The position numbers and the translations under genes are program-made. The notes below the pieces were generated by a model. That model worked only from the letters and a program-made list of their open reading frames with translations. It was not told the origin of the DNA and did no database searches. Below are positions 1-9,675 of a stretch of 64,000 bases of DNA, piece after piece. How positions within the stretch are numbered: position 1 is the first letter of the stretch; every line of letters starts with the position of its first letter. Location: positions 44,009 to 108,008 of the forward strand of contig JAZKFE010000091.1 of assembly GCA_040386595.1 (NCBI GenBank), in the 5' to 3' direction. The DNA comes from JAKFVC01 sp040386595. Lineage in GTDB: Bacteria; Planctomycetota; Planctomycetia; Planctomycetales; Planctomycetaceae.

Positions 1-746
1 CGCCGCAAGAAATCGGCACCGTGCGCCTGGACCGTCGCAAAAAGTTGCGACAGATCGTCGATGAGACGGTAAAGGATTTTGAATCGAGCGACGATGCGAA
101 GTTACTCGACACCAATTTTCAGGTGGCCTATCGCCTGATGACCAGCACGCAAGCCCGGGAAGCCTTCGACTTGTCGAAGGAATCGCTGGCGACTCGTGAG
201 CGATACGGAATGAACCGCTTCGGTCAGTGCTGTTTGTTGTCGCGGCGGCTGATCGAAGCGGGCGTCCGGTTCGTCACGATCAATACCTTCCTGACGGTGT
301 TCGATGAGATTACCTGGGATATCCACGGCTCCAAGCCCTTTACCTCGATCGAGGGGATGAAGAACATTGTCGCCCCGATGTATGACCAGGCTTACTCGGC
401 CTTAATCAGCGATCTCGCCGACCGCGGGATGCTCGATTCGACGCTGGTCTGCAATCTCGCCGAATTCGGCCGCACGCCGCGAGTCAATCCGGCTGGTGGT
501 CGCGATCACTGGCCGCAGTGTTTCTCGACGTACTATGCCGGTGGCGGAGTGCAGGGTGGTCGAGTGGTGGGCCGCAGCGACCCCATTGGCGGCGTTCCTG
601 CCGAACGTCCGACCGATCCGGGCGATATCGTGGCGACGATCTTCCATAGCTTGGGGCTCGATCTGGAAACCAAGCTGCCGGGGCCGTCGGGACGTCCCTT
701 CCCGATCGTGGATTTCGGTAAGCACGAAATCAAAGAATTGTTCTAG
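1..746 (+). CDS. DUF1501 family protein, C-terminal part (5' end outside window)
   Basis: The reading frame is open to the left edge of the window (first full codon at base 3), so the start lies upstream. About 248 C-terminal residues are present, against a usual family length of roughly 430-500. The segments EFGRTP and GRDHWP, followed by a Gly-rich YYAGGGVQGG stretch, are characteristic of DUF1501, a planctomycete-rich family related to the sulfatase/alkaline-phosphatase fold; that fold assignment is family knowledge. Members are normally exported and encoded beside DUF1549/DUF1553 cytochrome-like proteins, and one follows here at 996 on the same strand. Substrate and reaction are not established. 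A short hairpin follows the stop codon. Confidence 0.85.
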   Translation, partial: PQEIGTVRLDRRKKLRQIVDETVKDFESSDDAKLLDTNFQVAYRLMTSTQAREAFDLSKESLATRERYGMNRFGQCCLLSRRLIEAGVRFVTINTFLTVFDEITWDIHGSKPFTSIEGMKNIVAPMYDQAYSALISDLADRGMLDSTLVCNLAEFGRTPRVNPAGGRDHWPQCFSTYYAGGGVQGGRVVGRSDPIGGVPAERPTDPGDIVATIFHSLGLDLETKLPGPSGRPFPIVDFGKHEIKELF

Positions 747-756
747 GCATAGGGCT

Positions 757-786
757 ATTCCCGTCTGCGGTCCGTCGCACGGGAAT
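757..786 (+). terminator. Possible weak terminator hairpin after DUF1501 gene
   Basis: An 8-bp perfect stem (ATTCCCGT / ACGGGAAT) with a 14-base loop lies 10 bases after the DUF1501 stop codon. No T-tract follows, so intrinsic termination is doubtful. Confidence 0.3.
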
Positions 787-995
787 TGTGATAACGTGAC
801 CTTGCCGGAAGAAATGCCAGCCGGATGAGTGGCGCGATCGATGATGCGTTCAACACTGAGACGTTTCGATCGCGACCGTAGTCTGAGCGACGGCCTTTCG
901 CTGGGACGCGTTGAAAATAACATCGGGTCGACGAGTTTGGTGACTCGTTCCTCGATTGAGACAGACTTGGTTTATCCCTGTTAGGGGCATTGTCG

Positions 996-3215
996 ATGCG
1001 CTCGCTCGTCGTGTTGTGTTTCTTGGCCGGACCGATTTCCGCGTGGGGCGACGAGTCTCCCGCGGTGCCCAATTTCCGGAACCATGTGCTGCCTGTGTTG
1101 TCCAAATCGGGCTGTAACTCCGGGGCCTGTCACGGAGCGCTCGCCGGCAAAGGGGGCTTCAAACTGTCCCTGCGGGGATACGATCCCGTCTCCGACTATC
1201 ACGCCATCACCAAGCAGGCCCGCGGCCGGCGTGTGGAGCTGGCCGATCCCGGTTCCAGCCTGCTGCTGACGAAGCCCTCGGGGGCCGTGCCGCATAAGGG
1301 AGGACTGCGGTTCGAGGTTGATTCCTTGGACTACAAAACGATCGCCAACTGGATCTCTGGCGGAGCCCCCGCTCCCAACGACCAGGATCCGCGGGTCGAA
1401 CGGCTGGAGATCACTCCCGACACGACGGTGCTCGATCTGGGCAAATCGCAGCAGATGCAAGTGCGGGCCGTCTACTCCAACGGTCAGACCGAAGATGTGA
1501 CGCATTGGACCAAATACACGTCGGCCAATGAAACCGTGGCAAACATTGATGAGGCGGGAAAAATCTCCGTGATCGGCCATGGCGAAGGGGCGATCACCGG
1601 CTGGTTTTCCAGCCGGATCGTTGTGGCCCGAGTGACTTCGCCTTATCCGAACACGGTCGCGGCAGATGTCTTTACGAAGGCCGAACGGCGTAATTTCATT
1701 GACGATCTCGTCCTGGCCCAATTGGAAAAATTGCGGCTGCCCCCGTCTCCCCTCGCGAGTGATGCCGAGTTTCTTCGTCGCGTTTATCTCGACACGATTG
1801 GCACGTTGCCCAAGCCGGATGAGGTGCGTGCGTTTCTGGCGGATACGGCGACTGACAAACGGGACAAGGTCATCGAGTCACTGCTGGCTCGACCGGAGTT
1901 TGTGGACTACTGGACGTATAAGTGGTCGGACTTGTTGTTGATCAACGGTCAGAAGTTGCGGCCGAAACCGGTCAAGGCGTACTACGACTGGATCCACAAA
2001 CAGGTTGCCGACAATGTTCCTTGGGACGAGTTTGCACGGCAGATTGTGACCGCACAAGGGAGTAGTTTAGAAAACGGGGCGACCAATTTCTTCGCTCTGC
2101 ATCAAGACCCCGAAGAAATGGCCGAGAACACCAGCCAGGCATTTCTGGGCTTGTCCATCGGCTGTGCCAAGTGCCACAACCATCCGCTGGAAAAATGGAC
2201 GAACAATCAATACTACGGCTTCGCCAATCTGTTTGCTCGCGTTCGGGCGAAAGGGTGGGGGGGCGACTTTCGTAGCGGAGATGGAGCCCGCACGTTGTAT
2301 GTGGCAACGAAGGGGGATTTGATTCAACCCCTCACTGGCAAGCCCCAGCCGCCCACGCCATTGGATGGTCAATCACTGGCATTCGACGCGACGGCCGATC
2401 GGCGGATTGCGTTGGCGAGTTGGTTGACGGCCCCCGAAAATCCCTACTTCAGCCGTGCCATTACCAATCGCGTCTGGGCTAATTTTTTCAACGTGGGAAT
2501 TGTCGAAGCCATTGATGATCTGCGTGTTTCCAATCCGGCAAGTAACGAAGCGTTGCTCGCGGCCACGGCCAAATATCTGGTGGATCACAAGTACGATTTG
2601 AAATCGCTGATGCGGGTGATTCTGCAATCGCAGACCTATCAACGTACCAGCCACCCGTTGGCCGAGAATAAAGATGAGAAGCGATTTTACTCGCACTATT
2701 ATCCCAAGCGGATGATGGCGGAAGTCTTACTGGATGCCATCAGTCAAGTCACCGACGTTCCCTCTGAATTCACCGAGATCGCATTCCCGGGCAGCGATAA
2801 AGCCAAGACTGATGCTTACCCGAAGGGGACCCGAGCGATTCAGTTGCATGACTCGGCGGTGGCGTCGTACTTCCTGCAGGCTTTCGGGCGGAATACGCGA
2901 GAGATCACCTGCGAATGCGAACGGAGCGAAGAACCGAGCATGGTTCAGGTGCTGCATATCTCCAATGGCGACACGATCAATCAGAAGCTGAAAGCCCCGG
3001 AAAACCGCATCGGCAAGTTGCTCGCAGCCAATCAAACGAACGAGCAAGTGATTGAAGAAGCTTACTTGCAGGCTCTCTCGCGATTCCCCACGGCAGACGA
3101 AAAATCCCGCACGCTAGCGGTGCTTGCGGAATCCCCCGAAAGCAGTCGCCGCGAAGCCCTGGAAGACGTCCTCTGGAGTATTTTTAGCAGCCGCGAATTT
3201 TTGTTTAATCATTAG
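996..3215 (+). CDS. DUF1549/DUF1553 protein with cytochrome-like N-terminus and Ig-like domain
   Basis: A 739-aa exported protein. A signal peptide (residues 1-17) is followed by a heme-like motif of unusual spacing, C40-x4-C45-H46 (CNSGACH). A bacterial Ig-like (BIG_2-type) domain spans about residues 128-225, with the DUF1549 region from about 235 to 450 and DUF1553 from about 470 to the end. DUF1549 carries a standard CxxCH motif (C390-AKC-H394). The start ATG at 996 is chosen over TTG at 990 because AGGGG at 983-987 gives 8-base spacing. Family members are thought to be cytochrome-linked periplasmic or surface proteins of polysaccharide-degrading planctomycetes; the reaction is unknown. 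It follows the DUF1501 gene on the same strand, a common pairing in this phylum. Confidence 0.9.
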   Translation: MRSLVVLCFLAGPISAWGDESPAVPNFRNHVLPVLSKSGCNSGACHGALAGKGGFKLSLRGYDPVSDYHAITKQARGRRVELADPGSSLLLTKPSGAVPHKGGLRFEVDSLDYKTIANWISGGAPAPNDQDPRVERLEITPDTTVLDLGKSQQMQVRAVYSNGQTEDVTHWTKYTSANETVANIDEAGKISVIGHGEGAITGWFSSRIVVARVTSPYPNTVAADVFTKAERRNFIDDLVLAQLEKLRLPPSPLASDAEFLRRVYLDTIGTLPKPDEVRAFLADTATDKRDKVIESLLARPEFVDYWTYKWSDLLLINGQKLRPKPVKAYYDWIHKQVADNVPWDEFARQIVTAQGSSLENGATNFFALHQDPEEMAENTSQAFLGLSIGCAKCHNHPLEKWTNNQYYGFANLFARVRAKGWGGDFRSGDGARTLYVATKGDLIQPLTGKPQPPTPLDGQSLAFDATADRRIALASWLTAPENPYFSRAITNRVWANFFNVGIVEAIDDLRVSNPASNEALLAATAKYLVDHKYDLKSLMRVILQSQTYQRTSHPLAENKDEKRFYSHYYPKRMMAEVLLDAISQVTDVPSEFTEIAFPGSDKAKTDAYPKGTRAIQLHDSAVASYFLQAFGRNTREITCECERSEEPSMVQVLHISNGDTINQKLKAPENRIGKLLAANQTNEQVIEEAYLQALSRFPTADEKSRTLAVLAESPESSRREALEDVLWSIFSSREFLFNH

Positions 3216-3284
3216 AGACTCGTGTTTCCTGGTTTTTGATTTGGCTGATTAACCCTGCGATTGTAGACGTTGCTGACAAAGAGT

Positions 3285-3439
3285 TTTTTAGCCACGGATG
3301 AAACACGGAAAAAGACAAACGAAGAACGTTGTTACGATATTCGAAACGAATTCATAAACGATGGAGTTGGCACTTTCAGATGACATCAACATGCGATGAC
3401 CCCATCCGTGTTTCATCTGTGTCAATCCGTGGCTAAAAA
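3285..3439. repeat. 155-bp imperfect inverted repeat
   Basis: Perfect 15-base ends (TTTTTAGCCACGGAT at 3285-3299 and its complement at 3425-3439) flank the element. A second matching pair, GAAACACGGA (3300-3309) and TCCGTGTTTC (3405-3414), is offset by 10 bases. It lies between two plus-strand genes. The outer right arm ends in a short A-run on the plus strand, so the element is not a typical plus-strand terminator. The 'agccacggatgaaacacgga' sequence style suggests a dispersed genomic repeat, which one window cannot confirm. Confidence 0.75.
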
Positions 3440-3481
3440 TTCTTCAATCATTCTTGAATGATTCTGCCCGAGGTTTAGTTC

Positions 3482-6286
3482 ATGCGAACTTTGATTCTTA
3501 GCGTGGCTGGCGTCCTGTGCATCGCTGCTCCGTGTGCGGCGGCTGAGGCGGTCCCCAGTTACGAGCAACATGTTGCTCCGATCCTGAAAAAATACTGCGC
3601 CGGCTGTCACAATCAGACAGAACTGGACGGCGAGTTTTCTCTGGAATCATTCGCCGATTTGCAGAAGGGGGGCCCGCGTGGCCCGGCAATTCTGGCGGGG
3701 GATTCCAAGTCGAGCCGCTTGATTCGGATGCTGACGGGGCAAGCCAAACCGGCGATGCCTCCGAAGAATGAGCCTGTGCCTCAACCTGAAGAAATTGCTC
3801 TGTTAAAGGCTTGGATCGATGCCGGTGCGATTGGCCCGCAAGGGGCCGAACCGATCCCGTTGACGCTGAATACGCCCAAGATCGCTGCGGCCAACAAAGC
3901 CAAAGCGGTGACGGCGGTGGCTTGGTCTCCCGATGGGAAATTGCTTGCCGTGGCCCGCTTCTCGGAAGTGCAGTTGCTGGATGCCGTGACGCGTCAGCCG
4001 TTGAGCGTCATCAGTGGCCAGCCGGGCAAAGTGAACTCGGTGAAGTTCTCTGCAGATGGCCGCTGGCTGGTGATTGCATCGGGTGTTACCGGGCTTCGCG
4101 GCCAAGCCACGCTGTGGGATGTCGCGGCGAACAAGCTCGGCCGGCAGTTTGATGGGCATCGTGATATTCTCTTTGCGGCAATTTTAAGTGCCGACGGTAA
4201 GACGCTGGCAACGGGCAGCTACGATCGTCAGATCATTCTGTGGAACGCGGAAACCGGTGAGCAACTCCGGACCTTAAAAGGGCACAATGACGCGATCTAT
4301 GACTTGGCATTCAATCCCGCTGGGACCGTCGTCGCGAGTGCCAGTGGTGACCAGACGGTGAAGCTGTGGCAGGTCGCCACGGGGACGCGGCTCGATACGC
4401 TCAGCCAACCGCTAAAGGAACAGTTCTGCGTCAGTTTCAGCCCCGATGGCCAAGCGGTTGTCGCCGGTGGCGTGGACAACCGGCTGCGAGTCTGGAAGTT
4501 TATGTCGGCGGACGTCCCGCAGATCAACCCGTTGCTACTGGCCCGTTTTGCTCATGAAGGTCCGCTGGTGCAGCTGGCTTTCTCCAAGGATGGCAAGCAA
4601 CTGGTATCAGTCTCTGAGGATCGCACCGTCAAGCTGTGGGATGCGACGACTTATACGCAGACCTATGTGTTCGAAAAGCAGCCGGACATCACCGCCGCGC
4701 TCGCCTGGAGCCCTGCCGGGGATCAGTTTGTCCTGGGGCGGATGGATGGTTCGCTGCAGTTCTATCCCATCCAAGCGGGAACCGGCACCGCCAGCGAGAC
4801 CAAGCCCGCGTTAGTTGCTGCGACGGCGATCCCTGATGCTCCCATGACGACGCTCGCTGAGCATGAAGCGAACGATTTGGTCGCTGAGGCACAAGCGGTG
4901 ACGTTGCCGGCGACCATCACCGCGGCCATTCAAACGACGCGTGAGGGCCAGCAGGGCGATGTGGACGTCTATCGCTTCGATGCCAAAGCGGGGCAGCAGT
5001 GGGTGTTCGAGATCAATGCGGCACGCTCGAAGTCACCTCTCGATTCGAAGCTGGAGATTTTGACGGCGGACGGGCAACCCGTGCAACGTTTGGTTCTGCA
5101 AGCCGTACGAGATTCCTACATCACTTTCCGCGGAATGAACTCCACGTCACGCGACTGTCGGCTGCATAACTGGGAAGAGATGCGGCTCAATGAGTACGTC
5201 TATCTCAGTGGTGAGATCGTGAAGTTGTTCCTCGCTCCGCGTGGCCCTGATTCTGGCTTTAGTTTCTATCCGCACGATGGTTCACGCCGCGGCTACTTCG
5301 ATACGACTCCGACATCACATGCTGTCAATGAACCGTGCTATTCGGTGGTGCCGCACGCAGTCGGGGAGCCGTTGGTTCCCAATGGTTTGCCGGTCTTTCC
5401 CATCTACTTTGAGAACGACGACGACGGCTGGCGGGAGTGGGGCGATGATTCGCGATTGACGTTTACCGCACCTACCGACGCCAGCTACCTGGTGCGTGTG
5501 ACCGATGTTCGCGGTTTCCAGGGGGAAGCCTATAAGTACACGCTGACGATCCGGCCTGCACGTCCGAATTTCGACGTAACGCTGCAAGGGGCCAAGCCCA
5601 CGATCAATCTGGGAAGCGGCAAGGAGTTCTCCGTCACGGCCAATCGCCACGACGAATTTGAGGGCGAGATTCGCGTCGACATCAAGAATCTGCCACCTGG
5701 TTTCGGCGTGACGACTCCGCTGATCATTCCGGCCGGCCACACGATCGCTCGAGGAACACTCAACACGCTGCCGACGGCCAAGGCCCCGACGCCGGCACAA
5801 GTCAAAGCCATCGAAATCAGGGCCACGGCCACCGTCAACGGCCAGGACGTTACCAAACCCGTTCCGAGTTTTGACGAAATCAAACTGGGCGATGCCCCGA
5901 AGATTTTTGTACAAGTATTGCCTATGGAGCCGCAAACTCCCACGGCGTCTACCGACCCGAATGCCGTGCCAGTTCCCGCCGAGATCACCATTGCTCCGGG
6001 GCAGACGATTACGGCCCGAGTCCGGATTGAACGCCGTGGCTATGATGGCCAAGTTCAGTTTGAAGCCATCAACCAGAACCTGCCGCACGGCGTGATTATC
6101 GACAACATTGGTTTGAACGGACTGATGATCGTCGATGGCCAGACAGAGCGAGTTTTCTTCCTGACGGCAGCCGACTGGGTTCCCGACCAATCACGGACCT
6201 TCCATCTCAAGTCACAAGAGGAAGGGGGCCAGACCTCCTGGCCAGTGATTTTGCACGTGAAACGGCCGGTGGTAACGCAGCCGTGA
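3482..6286 (+). CDS. Planctomycete cytochrome - WD40 propeller - PPC domain protein
   Basis: A 934-aa exported protein. Signal peptide, residues 1-21 (ending APCAAAEA). A PSCyt1-type domain follows with a CxxCH heme motif (C39-AGC-H43) in the context VAPILKKYCAGCH. Residues about 130-460 hold at least six WD40 repeats, visible as recurring LWD/LWN/LWQ ends with preceding GH and SxD turns. A PPC (pre-peptidase C-terminal type) beta domain lies at about 470-560, then further beta-rich sequence to the C-terminus. Fusion of a cytochrome to a WD40 propeller is recurrent in planctomycetes, and its function is not known. It probably acts outside the cytoplasmic membrane. The ATG at 3482 lacks a clear Shine-Dalgarno but gives a good signal peptide. 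Confidence 0.88.
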   Translation: MRTLILSVAGVLCIAAPCAAAEAVPSYEQHVAPILKKYCAGCHNQTELDGEFSLESFADLQKGGPRGPAILAGDSKSSRLIRMLTGQAKPAMPPKNEPVPQPEEIALLKAWIDAGAIGPQGAEPIPLTLNTPKIAAANKAKAVTAVAWSPDGKLLAVARFSEVQLLDAVTRQPLSVISGQPGKVNSVKFSADGRWLVIASGVTGLRGQATLWDVAANKLGRQFDGHRDILFAAILSADGKTLATGSYDRQIILWNAETGEQLRTLKGHNDAIYDLAFNPAGTVVASASGDQTVKLWQVATGTRLDTLSQPLKEQFCVSFSPDGQAVVAGGVDNRLRVWKFMSADVPQINPLLLARFAHEGPLVQLAFSKDGKQLVSVSEDRTVKLWDATTYTQTYVFEKQPDITAALAWSPAGDQFVLGRMDGSLQFYPIQAGTGTASETKPALVAATAIPDAPMTTLAEHEANDLVAEAQAVTLPATITAAIQTTREGQQGDVDVYRFDAKAGQQWVFEINAARSKSPLDSKLEILTADGQPVQRLVLQAVRDSYITFRGMNSTSRDCRLHNWEEMRLNEYVYLSGEIVKLFLAPRGPDSGFSFYPHDGSRRGYFDTTPTSHAVNEPCYSVVPHAVGEPLVPNGLPVFPIYFENDDDGWREWGDDSRLTFTAPTDASYLVRVTDVRGFQGEAYKYTLTIRPARPNFDVTLQGAKPTINLGSGKEFSVTANRHDEFEGEIRVDIKNLPPGFGVTTPLIIPAGHTIARGTLNTLPTAKAPTPAQVKAIEIRATATVNGQDVTKPVPSFDEIKLGDAPKIFVQVLPMEPQTPTASTDPNAVPVPAEITIAPGQTITARVRIERRGYDGQVQFEAINQNLPHGVIIDNIGLNGLMIVDGQTERVFFLTAADWVPDQSRTFHLKSQEEGGQTSWPVILHVKRPVVTQP

Positions 6287-6307
6287 AATGGACCGGCAGG
6301 AAACGAC

Positions 6308-6339
6308 GCAACCCGACACTGCACGCAGTGTCGGGTTGC
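6308..6339. terminator. Strong hairpin between convergent genes
   Basis: Perfect 15-base arms (GCAACCCGACACTGC and its complement) are separated by only two bases and sit between the convergent genes ending at 6286 (+) and 6380 (-). No T-tract follows on either strand. It may be a bidirectional transcription barrier. Confidence 0.5.
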
Positions 6340-6379
6340 GGAATTGAATCAGTTCTTCACTGTGATTGATTTGCCGTAA

Positions 6380-6562
6380 TTAGTCGGCGGCTTCCTGTTC
6401 TCCAGCTTCACCATCTTTGAGGGCCATTTCGTCGAGAATGACGGGATGCCATTCCTCGTCACGTTCTTCTCCGGGAACGTAGTTGACACGTGCCCAGGTG
6501 CGGAGACGCATCTCCTCGATGAAGTCCAGTTCGTTGTCTAATAAAATCCCTGAAGCTTCCAT
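6380..6562 (-). CDS. Small conserved hypothetical protein
   Basis: A 60-aa acidic protein beginning MEASGILLDNELDFIEE. The frame stays open to a TTG at 6673 (97 aa). The ATG at 6562 is preferred because AAGG lies about 8 bases upstream and the conserved-looking part (RLRTWARVNYVP, then a WHPVILDEM segment) begins just after it. The upstream extension is of uneven composition. It has no signal peptide, membrane segment or recognised domain. The pattern of an 'ELDFIEEMRLRxWARxxYVP' small protein is reminiscent of short uncharacterised planctomycete proteins, from memory only. It is separated by 290 bases from the peroxiredoxin gene upstream on the same strand. Confidence 0.6.
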   Translation of the reverse strand: MEASGILLDNELDFIEEMRLRTWARVNYVPGEERDEEWHPVILDEMALKDGEAGEQEAAD

Positions 6563-6853
6563 CTGAGTGGCCTTTTCGGAAAACAGTCGCTTGTTAAAGA
6601 CCGCGGCAGCGGACCCTGGCCGGTCACCAGAACTCCGGTACTTTAGCACAATCTTTTCGGCATTCGCAAACAAAATTTGCAGAAAATCGTGATCCCGGAC
6701 CAGTTAAATACACCAGAATTTACTGATGTGTCTATGTCGCCCGGTTTCGACTAGACGCAAACAAATGTTAGCAATCTGCGTTCCGAACGGATTTTCAAAT
6801 AACACTCAGTCGGAGCTAGATTTTTTTCGCTGCTAGCTCGGTTTCCTAAGAGC

Positions 6854-7339
6854 TTATTCTGCAGTCAGTTGCGACAGTGCCTCGGCAACCTTGGCCGCAT
6901 GTCCCGCAACTTTCACATTTGGCCAGATCGCGGCGATTTTGCCCTGTTTATTAATCAGGAACGTCGCCCGTTGAATGCCCATGTATTTCTTACCGTAGTT
7001 CGACTTCTCGACCCACACGCCATATTTTTCGGCCACGGCGTGATCGGTGTCGGCGAGCAACGGGAAGGGAAGTGTGAACTTCTCGGCAAATTTTTGATGT
7101 GACGTGACGTCATCAGTACTGACACCCAGCACTACAGTATCCGCTTGTGCAAACTGCGGAGCTCCGTCTCGGAAGTCGCACGCTTCCGTCGTGCAGCCGG
7201 GAGTGTTGTCGCGGGGATAGAAATACAGGATGACGTTCTGGCCTTTGAACTGGCTCAGCTTGATTTTGCCTTCGGGATAAGCCGGCAGTTCGAATGCCGG
7301 AGCCCGGTCCCCGACTTTTAAGGTGGTGTTCTCGGCCAC
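6854..7339 (-). CDS. bcp: Thioredoxin-dependent peroxiredoxin, Bcp/PrxQ type
   Basis: A 161-aa cytoplasmic peroxiredoxin that reduces hydrogen peroxide and organic peroxides using thioredoxin. The AhpC/TSA fold is visible: YFYPRDNTPGCTTEACDF holds the peroxidatic Cys49 and a second Cys54, the CxxxxC spacing of Bcp/PrxQ enzymes. YFYPRDNTPGCT is the family's signature. The start is GTG at 7339, because AAGGA lies 7 bases upstream. The longer frame from 7435 adds 32 residues with no homology character. Length matches the family (about 150-160). It is transcribed alone, on the strand opposite the propeller gene that begins 205 bases away. Confidence 0.93.
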   Translation of the reverse strand: MAENTTLKVGDRAPAFELPAYPEGKIKLSQFKGQNVILYFYPRDNTPGCTTEACDFRDGAPQFAQADTVVLGVSTDDVTSHQKFAEKFTLPFPLLADTDHAVAEKYGVWVEKSNYGKKYMGIQRATFLINKQGKIAAIWPNVKVAGHAAKVAEALSQLTAE

Positions 7340-7543
7340 GGTAGGAATCCTTGAAGCAGTGTGAAAATGGGTCTCCGGCGATCTTACATGCTGGAGAAGT
7401 TCGCAGCCATCGTGGGGGGGACCTGCGAAATGCACCGCTTTGACATGCCAGGAGTGATGCGAGCCCGGATTTGTTACAATGTTCAGTAAGCACGTCTCGC
7501 GGTGGTGATTCTACCCATTGAAAACAATCTCTCGGAGCATCCG

Positions 7544-9547
7544 ATGCCATCTTTGCTGTTGGTCATCGCCTATATGGGGTGTGGATTCGGCGTCGCTCCT
7601 GCCGAGACTGCACCGGGGTGGCCACAATGGCGCGGGCCGACTCATAATGCGATCTCTACGGAGACCGGAATCGCCAAAAGTTGGCCGACCGAGGGGCCTC
7701 CGGTGTTGTGGGTGCAGGAGATCGGGCAGGGCTACTCGGGATTCATCGCGGTGGGAGATAAGGTCTACACGCAAACGCAGACCTTATACGAGCAAGCGGT
7801 GATCTGTTTGGAAGCTGACACGGGGCGTAAAGTTTGGTCCTATCGCTATGGTTGGCCGTACGACGGGGGCGGGCTCTATCCTGGTCCTCGGGCGACTCCG
7901 GCGTGGTTTCAAAACCGCATTTATTTTGCGGCCCCTGACGGCACTGTGGGCTGTCTGAATGCCGCCGATGGGAAGCTTGTCTGGACGAAGAATCCTAAGC
8001 AAGAATATCGCGGGCAGGGGACTGACTTCGGCTGTGCCTGTTCTCCCGTGGTTATTGACAACAAGCTGATCGTTCCCGTCGGCGGTCGCACGGCGAGCGT
8101 CGTGGCTCTCGATGCCGAGACGGGTAAGCTTGATTGGAAATCAGGCGATGCTCCGGCCAGTTATTGCACGCCGGTCCCCATCATGTTTCAGGGCCGCAGG
8201 CACGTTGTGACGTTGCTGGAGAATTCACTGGCCGCATTTGATGTGCAGGATGGCAGACGGCTGTGGAACCTGGAATTTTCTCAGGGGTATGACGAACACG
8301 CCGCCGCTCCGTTGTATCAGGAACCGCATCTCCTGATTGCCGGTCCGTTCCGGAGCGGGGCCAAGTTGTTTCACATTGCCGCACCCGCCAAAGATCAGCC
8401 CGCCACCGCCGAGTATCCCGTCAAGTCAGTATGGGAGAATCTCAAGTTTTCCAACGACGTCGCATCGAGCGTTTTGCTGGATGGTTGTGTTTACGGTTTC
8501 GATTTGAAGGATGCCCAATCGCGACTCAACCGGCCCTCACGCGGGGAGTTTCGTTGTCTTGATTTTGCCACGGGTAAGATCAAATGGTCGACGACCAAAG
8601 TCGGTCAGGCCAACATCATCGTTGCCGACGGAAAGCTGATTTTGTTCAATGACAATGGTGAAGTGATCCTGGCCCGAGCTGATCCCGAGCAATACACCGA
8701 ACTGGCCCGGACCACGGTCTTTCGTGATGAAGTTTGCTGGACTCCCGCAGCGTTGCATCAAGGGCATCTCTACTTGAGAACTCAAAGTCGCGCGGTTTGC
8801 CTGTATCTGGGGGATCAGCCTCTGGTCGCTAAGGGGGCGCAGCCCGCGCAGTCGACGACATCGGTCGCGCAATTGAAATCCAAGCGTTTCTTCAATACGA
8901 ACCGGTTGCTCGGCGGTGAGCGGGAATATCCGGCGACGACTCCCGAATGGGATGAGTTCCGGTCATGGTATCTGTGGTCATTGTGCGGTCTGGCGGTCGC
9001 CGTAGGCAGTGGAATTGTTTTCACCGCGGTGGTGTATCTCGCCTCTTGGACCGTGTCTTATTGGAGCAAGCGTCCTGCGGTCAAATGGAATTGGGGCTTT
9101 ATCTGGCGTGTTGCGTTTTGGCTGACGGTCACGGTTTGCGGAGTCTGCGGTAGTGCCCTGCTGAATCCCGGCCGCGAGCATTATCTCTTCTCGTGGCCGC
9201 TGGCCTTGTGGTCGGTCTTTCAGATCACATTAATGACGATCAGTTGGAGCGAGCATCAGCCCAATCCCCGACAAGCCCGTTGGTGGTCGCGCGGCGCGGG
9301 GCTGGGGCTACTTGTGGCCAGCACCTTCTATTTTCATGTCTGCCGGAGTTTGGGATTGTCGATCGAATGGTCGTACCTGATCGGCTTTCTACCGGCATTT
9401 CCTGTCGCGGCGTTGAGTGCCCGATTTCTGACCAGCCAGCATCGCTATCTGTTGCTGACGGACCCGTTGCTCGCGGTCGCATCATTCTCGGCCTACTTCT
9501 GGGCCTGTGCCTGGTTCATGAAATGGTGGCTGGTGGTGGGGAGTTAG
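7544..9547 (+). CDS. PQQ-like beta-propeller protein with C-terminal membrane segments
   Basis: A 667-aa protein. The start ATG at 7544 has GGAG 7 bases upstream and opens a signal peptide (MPSLLLVIAYMGCGFGVAPA). The segment PGWPQWRGPTHNAIS is the usual opening of PQQ_2-type outer propellers in planctomycetes. Residues about 25-430 form the propeller, with repeated G-x-W motifs (GRKVWSYRYGW, GKLVWTKN, GKLDWKSG, GRRLWNLEF, GKIKWSTT). After residue 470 come about five to six hydrophobic segments. No methanol-dehydrogenase catalytic signature is visible, so it is probably a structural or binding propeller rather than a quinoprotein oxidase. The C-terminal multi-TM tail is uncommon for this group. 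Confidence 0.82.
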   Translation: MPSLLLVIAYMGCGFGVAPAETAPGWPQWRGPTHNAISTETGIAKSWPTEGPPVLWVQEIGQGYSGFIAVGDKVYTQTQTLYEQAVICLEADTGRKVWSYRYGWPYDGGGLYPGPRATPAWFQNRIYFAAPDGTVGCLNAADGKLVWTKNPKQEYRGQGTDFGCACSPVVIDNKLIVPVGGRTASVVALDAETGKLDWKSGDAPASYCTPVPIMFQGRRHVVTLLENSLAAFDVQDGRRLWNLEFSQGYDEHAAAPLYQEPHLLIAGPFRSGAKLFHIAAPAKDQPATAEYPVKSVWENLKFSNDVASSVLLDGCVYGFDLKDAQSRLNRPSRGEFRCLDFATGKIKWSTTKVGQANIIVADGKLILFNDNGEVILARADPEQYTELARTTVFRDEVCWTPAALHQGHLYLRTQSRAVCLYLGDQPLVAKGAQPAQSTTSVAQLKSKRFFNTNRLLGGEREYPATTPEWDEFRSWYLWSLCGLAVAVGSGIVFTAVVYLASWTVSYWSKRPAVKWNWGFIWRVAFWLTVTVCGVCGSALLNPGREHYLFSWPLALWSVFQITLMTISWSEHQPNPRQARWWSRGAGLGLLVASTFYFHVCRSLGLSIEWSYLIGFLPAFPVAALSARFLTSQHRYLLLTDPLLAVASFSAYFWACAWFMKWWLVVGS

Positions 9548-9675
9548 TTAGGCGATGTTCGAGGCACCCGATCAAGAAATCGAGTGTCGCGGTTTCACTG
9601 AATGTATTCTTGAAGAAGGCCAGAAATCGTTGCTTGGTCTTCAGCTCCAGTTGTCAGGCCAGGCTTCGCAAAGGT

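Noticed and set aside
981..1721. Long open frame on the minus strand over the DUF1549 gene
   Set aside because: Shadow of the well-supported plus-strand gene; composition is Arg/Gly/His-rich with no motifs.
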